From the NCBI GenBank assembly GCA_002050275.1, contig MWTB01000004.1:248001-312000 (forward strand): DNA of 64,000 nucleotides, read 5' to 3'. Both the position numbers and the translations under genes were made by a program. Below the pieces are notes generated by a model. That model ran no database searches. It was not told the origin of the DNA and worked only from the letters and a program-made list of their open reading frames with translations. Source of the DNA: Anaerolineae bacterium UTCFX1. Lineage in GTDB: Bacteria > Chloroflexota > Anaerolineae > Anaerolineales > Villigracilaceae. The first letter of the stretch is position 1, and each line of letters begins with the position of its first letter. Below are positions 61,040 through 64,000 of the stretch, in pieces.

Positions 61040-62260
61040 CTATTTGCGAACTAATTGATACATGCCGCCGCCATCCGTTAGAAGGTACGCTTCTCCATTC
61101 AAATCTTGACCAAACGAAGTGATGTTGAAATCCGTATCGAACAACAATTGATTTTGCCACGTCTCACCAGAGCGGATCAGTCCCCAGATCTGTCCGGTGC
61201 AATAATCTCCATAGAGATAAATTCCATACCATTCGGGCATCGAGCCGCGATAGACGTATCCGCCGACAACGGAGCATCCGCCTTCGCCATGATCGTATTC
61301 CGCGATAGGGTCAATCATATCGGCAGGACCTCTACCCTCAAAATCGTGCGCGCCTTCACGGTAATTCCAGCCGAAGTTTTCACCGCCGGGCGAACTGGCG
61401 GGGATGAAATCAACCTCTTCCCAGTCGCCTTGTCCCACGTCGCCGATGTACAGATCGCCGGTTGACGAATCGAATGACATGCGCCACGGGTTGCGCAAGC
61501 CGTACGCCCAGATCTCGTTGCCGAACGGGTTATCGGCAGGGACTGCATACGGCTCAGCCGAATCTACATCAATACGCAAAATTTTTCCAAGCAGGGTATT
61601 CAACGATTGCCCGTTGCCTTCGGGGTCGCCGCCAGAGCCGCCATCGCCGAGACCCATGTAGAGGTAGCCGTCGGGTCCGAAGTTCATTGTGCCGCCGTTA
61701 TGATTCGGATACGGTTGTTTGACGCGCAAGAGGATCGCTTCGCTGTTGGGGTCTACGGAATTTTCACCGGCAGTAAAACGCGAGATGAAGGTATCGCCGC
61801 GCGCACCAGTGTAATTGACATAGAAATATCCGTTTTGTGAGAAATTAGGATGCAATGCAAGCCCAAGCAATCCCATTTCATTCGAATCATCATTCACGCG
61901 ATCGCGGATATTTAGAAACAGATTCTCTGTCAGTTGCCCGTTCTGGAAGAGGTGAATATGTCCGATCTTCTCCACAATCCATAGCCGTCCTTGAGGGTCG
62001 GGCTGCGTATCTACCGGACGTTCCAGCCCATCAGTCATGAGCCGCCATTCATACGCATTTGCATCAGGAAAAACAGTCGTATCCTGCGATGGTTCGCTCA
62101 GCGGAAGCGTTGTCGGCGCAATTGTCGCCAGTAGAGGCGCAGAAGCAGGCGAAGCGTCGGCTGAGGCAGGCGCGCCGACTTGCGTCTGCGTAAGAGGCGG
62201 GACGCTAATTCCGCCGCAAGCCAGAATCAACAAACAAGAAAACATCACAAAATATTTCAT
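61040..62260 (-). CDS. PQQ-dependent sugar dehydrogenase-like lipoprotein (GSDH/HHIP fold)
   Basis: A 406-residue exported beta-propeller of the glucose/sorbosone dehydrogenase family. Signal peptide with lipobox (CLLILAC), a short Thr/Pro linker, then repeats with family motifs: MGLLGLALHPNFSQNGYFYV, GGTMNFGPDGYLYMGLGDGG, IWAYGLRNPWRMSFDS and GYVYRGSMPEWYGIYLYGDY. Whether it binds PQQ or just uses the fold cannot be told. It overlaps the DUF1232 stop by four bases and is cotranscribed with it. Confidence 0.9.
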   Translation of the reverse strand: MKYFVMFSCLLILACGGISVPPLTQTQVGAPASADASPASAPLLATIAPTTLPLSEPSQDTTVFPDANAYEWRLMTDGLERPVDTQPDPQGRLWIVEKIGHIHLFQNGQLTENLFLNIRDRVNDDSNEMGLLGLALHPNFSQNGYFYVNYTGARGDTFISRFTAGENSVDPNSEAILLRVKQPYPNHNGGTMNFGPDGYLYMGLGDGGSGGDPEGNGQSLNTLLGKILRIDVDSAEPYAVPADNPFGNEIWAYGLRNPWRMSFDSSTGDLYIGDVGQGDWEEVDFIPASSPGGENFGWNYREGAHDFEGRGPADMIDPIAEYDHGEGGCSVVGGYVYRGSMPEWYGIYLYGDYCTGQIWGLIRSGETWQNQLLFDTDFNITSFGQDLNGEAYLLTDGGGMYQLVRK

Positions 62261-62616
62261 CTATCGTCTATATCCGTCGTTTCCGCGTCTACAATATCGC
62301 CGGTCGAGTCGTCTTCGTCGCCAGCCAGCTCGCGCATGTGTTCCGCTACCACTTTAGGCGGGCAAAGTTCCAAAAAGAGGGTCGAGCCGATCCAAAGAAC
62401 CGCCGCATCGTCGAGCACGCCGATGCCCGGGAAAGCGATTAAATCAAAGGGCCAGATCAGATATGTCAGAGAGACGAGCGGTAAAACTTTAAGAAAAATG
62501 CTGACGCGGCTATCGCCCATCAATCGTCCGATCAATTTAACGTGGGCGATGAGATCGCGCAACATCCCGCCTTTCGGAGGCGTTATAATTTTGTTTGGTC
62601 GTTTATCAGCCATCAT
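62257..62616 (-). CDS. DUF1232 (YkvA-like) membrane protein
   Basis: A 119-residue protein of the YkvA/DUF1232 family. The core is VSLTYLIWPFDLIAFPGIGV followed by LDDAAVLWIGSTLFLELCPP, the hallmark Pro-Asp/Asp turn within a helical hairpin. Function unknown. ATG 62616 (ATGATG pair) follows AAAGGAG. First gene of a two-gene operon with the sugar dehydrogenase-like lipoprotein. Confidence 0.85.
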   Translation of the reverse strand: MMADKRPNKIITPPKGGMLRDLIAHVKLIGRLMGDSRVSIFLKVLPLVSLTYLIWPFDLIAFPGIGVLDDAAVLWIGSTLFLELCPPKVVAEHMRELAGDEDDSTGDIVDAETTDIDDR

Positions 62617-62726
62617 AGTCTCCTTTTAAGGACATGAGGTTCGTCCTATATAACTTATTATAAAACACATCTCTAAACGGCAGCGTACGCATCGTCAATA
62701 TGCAAAACTGCTACATGGAGAAATAT

Positions 62727-63110
62727 ATGGAAATATTAATTGACTTCCCCGGCGGGGCGCGCGTAAACGCGCATGTCCGGGATCACATCGTACAAACCGA
62801 CCAGCCGACAAGCGGCGGCGGAGATGATTCTGCGCCATCGCCCTTCGAATTGTTTCTCGCATCTCTCGGGACGTGCGCGGGAATCTACGTTCTCGGCTTT
62901 TGCCGCCAGCGCAACCTGCCCACCGAGGGCATCCGCATCGTTCAGCGCGTTCATGCCGAGAAGATCGAGCTTGAGATTCAAGTCCCGCCCTCGTTTCCGA
63001 AACAATATCACAAAGCGTTAATCCGTTCGGCGGAATTATGCAAGGTGAAGAAAACGCTGGAAAATCCGCCGCAGTTTGAGATTGCTGTTCAGGAGACAAA
63101 AGTCGAATAA
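62727..63110 (+). CDS. OsmC/YhfA-like redox protein
   Basis: A 127-residue OsmC-superfamily protein, some members of which reduce organic hydroperoxides. It has FELFLASLGTCAGIYVLGFC with the conserved Cys of the YhfA branch at about residue 52. The second peroxidatic Cys position cannot be assigned with certainty. ATG 62727 was chosen because GGAG lies seven bases before it; earlier in-frame ATGs (62700, 62715) lack an RBS. Confidence 0.88.
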   Translation: MEILIDFPGGARVNAHVRDHIVQTDQPTSGGGDDSAPSPFELFLASLGTCAGIYVLGFCRQRNLPTEGIRIVQRVHAEKIELEIQVPPSFPKQYHKALIRSAELCKVKKTLENPPQFEIAVQETKVE

Positions 63111-63199
63111 AATAAATTCATGAATCCGAGAATATATGCTCATACGCAAAATATCGCACAGGATTCTGAAAATAAAAATCTGCGGAGCAATTATTTCTC

Positions 63200-63676
63200 A
63201 TGCCATACCTCATTGACGGACACAACCTCATTCCCAAACTCGGATTGCGGCTCGATTCGCTGGATGACGAAATGGAGTTGGTCGCCATCTTGCAGGAATT
63301 CTGCCGCCTCGAGCGCCGTCAAGTGGATGTGTTTTTCGACGGCGCTCCCTCGTCTCAAGCCGGGACAAGGAAACTGGGCGCAGTCACCGCGAACTTCTCG
63401 CCCTTCGGCAGTCCCGCCGACAACGCCATCCGCAACCGATTAAAGAAGTTAGGCAAAGCCGCAAAAAATTGGACGGTCGTTTCCTCCGACCGCGAGGTGC
63501 AATCCAACGCGCGCGCAATGCAAGCCGATGTCATCTCATCGGATGAGTTTGCGAAGATTCTCAACAGAGTCAGGAACTCGCCGCGCGTTGAAAAGAGTGA
63601 ACGAGCCGTTTCAAAAGAGGAAGTGGAAGAGGGGTTGAGAATGTTTGGGGGAAAGAAAAAAGAGACTAGAGATTAG
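63200..63676 (+). CDS. NYN-domain (YacP-like) putative RNase
   Basis: A 158-residue PIN-like nuclease domain of the YacP/Rae1 family (PF05991). It starts MPYLIDGHNLIPKLG (catalytic Asp), then VDVFFDGAPSS, FGSPADNAIRNRLKK and WTVVSSDREVQSNAR with further acidic residues. The basic, Glu-rich C-terminal tail is not part of the fold. Rae1 of Bacillus cleaves mRNA on the ribosome; that role is only an analogy here. The tail ends in a short heptad-like repeat. Confidence 0.85.
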   Translation: MPYLIDGHNLIPKLGLRLDSLDDEMELVAILQEFCRLERRQVDVFFDGAPSSQAGTRKLGAVTANFSPFGSPADNAIRNRLKKLGKAAKNWTVVSSDREVQSNARAMQADVISSDEFAKILNRVRNSPRVEKSERAVSKEEVEEGLRMFGGKKKETRD

Positions 63677-63690
63677 AGATTGAAAACTGA
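63660..63690. repeat. Short heptad-like repeat at the end of the NYN gene
   Basis: Units GAGACTA, GAGATTA, GAGATTG and AAAACTG in a row, overlapping the stop codon. It has the same period as the other heptad elements but a different consensus. Confidence 0.5.
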
Positions 63691-63693
63691 AGC

Positions 63694-63838
63694 GACCCCG
63701 AAGGGGTCAAATGATTATAGAATGGGTTAGATTGCATTCAACCCCGAAGGGGTGTCAGAGAAAAGATTTGCTATATCATCCCTTCGGGATTTGAAACCGT
63801 GCCTGAACTTTTCCATAATCCTGCCATCCCTTTGGGAT
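63694..63838. repeat. Cluster of short REP-like palindromes
   Basis: GACCCCGAAGGGGTC (63694-63708), ACCCCGAAGGGGT (63741-63753), ATCCCTTCGGGAT (63778-63790) and ATCCCTTTGGGAT (63826-63838). Four hairpins spaced 35-50 bp apart fill the intergenic space. Confidence 0.75.
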
Positions 63839-63859
63839 TATTGATTCTTGACGTGAGAC

Positions 63860-63865
63860 TATAAT
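63860..63865 (+). promoter_or_regulatory. -10 box for a leaderless histone-deacetylase-family gene
   Basis: TATAAT, six bases before ATG 63872. Confidence 0.6.
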
Positions 63866-63871
63866 CCAACC

Positions 63872-64000
63872 ATGCCCACCGTTTACACATTCGTCCCCTC
63901 GCCGAATCATATTTACCCCGATCATCCCGAAAGACCGGGGCGGCTGGATGTTTTGAAGCCGCGTTTGGATTCATTCCCAGCGGAAATGATCGAATCCAAA
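63872..64000 (+). CDS. Histone deacetylase / acetoin utilization family protein (5' part)
   Basis: The first 43 codons of a gene cut by the window end. The start MPTVYTFVPSPNHIYPDHPE followed by RPGRL is the hallmark N terminus of bacterial HDAC-like deacetylases (H-P-E-x-P-x-R-L). The zinc site lies beyond the window. ATG 63872 is placed by the -10 box six bases upstream. Confidence 0.75.
   Translation, partial: MPTVYTFVPSPNHIYPDHPERPGRLDVLKPRLDSFPAEMIESK

Overview
The window looks like a chromosomal segment of a Chloroflexota bacterium, most likely class Anaerolineae (inference). The grounds are the mix of genes: three secreted proteins with NBR1-type Ig-like domains and Thr/Pro-rich linkers, a two-domain FAD-dependent thymidylate synthase, an isopentenyl phosphate kinase, a non-pyrrolysine MttB methyltransferase cluster, a T-box leader on pheST, a pyruvate:ferredoxin oxidoreductase next to a heme-copper oxidase, and many leaderless promoters of the form TANNNT-N6-ATG. 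Genes are dense on both strands, and no phage or CRISPR locus is visible.

Layout. 1-2.1 kb: ligA (cut by the window edge) and nadD diverge from one shared -10 box. 2.2-5.2 kb: GntR regulator, corrinoid protein and MttB-family methyltransferase. 5.3-7.6 kb: a 32-codon thyX stub, a YdjM-like membrane hydrolase and full thyX. 7.8-13.5 kb: a TetR-controlled ABC-2 exporter operon interrupted by a four-helix-bundle (23S IVS-type) gene flanked by inverted heptad repeats. 13.7-16.5 kb: CuA subunit II, an unusual heme-copper subunit I and CtaG. 16.5-23.2 kb: dinB, a large NBR1-domain protein, a two-component pair and an ECF sigma factor. 23.2-26.3 kb: lipoprotein, etfBA and small genes. 26.5-32.9 kb: tRNA-Leu and gyrA, then birA, an M23 peptidase and rho on the minus strand. 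33.3-39.9 kb: lgt, dipeptidase, rpsA, and an AAA+/VWA metal-chelatase pair joined by a likely frameshift site. 40-47.6 kb: IPK, formate-THF ligase, a membrane glycosyltransferase, a decayed IS701-like element and an amidase. 47.7-51.6 kb: two tRNA-Ser genes, kamA and two NBR1 lipoproteins. 51.6-55.8 kb: pheT, pheS and a T-box. 56-60.6 kb: PFOR and a dihydroorotate-dehydrogenase-like protein. 60.7-64 kb: a zinc-ribbon protein, a PQQ-type sugar dehydrogenase, DUF1232, OsmC and NYN proteins, and the start of a histone-deacetylase-family gene.

Metabolic reading (inference): corrinoid methyl transfer, formate activation on THF, PFOR, ETF and lysine aminomutase fit a fermentative or facultative life on methylated amines and amino acids, while the CuA heme-copper enzyme gives an O2 or NO sink.

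The most unusual signal is a set of period-defined palindromic repeats. A 7-bp class lies inside ligA and thyX in frame, between the tRNA-Ser genes, and on both sides of the four-helix-bundle gene. A 9-bp class lies inside an ABC ATPase in frame, at mttB, between pheS and pheT, and between the T-box and pheS. Other strong leads are the A9 frameshift site joining the chelatase subunits, a heme-copper subunit I with Asn in place of the catalytic Tyr, and the compact divergent leaderless promoter of ligA/nadD.
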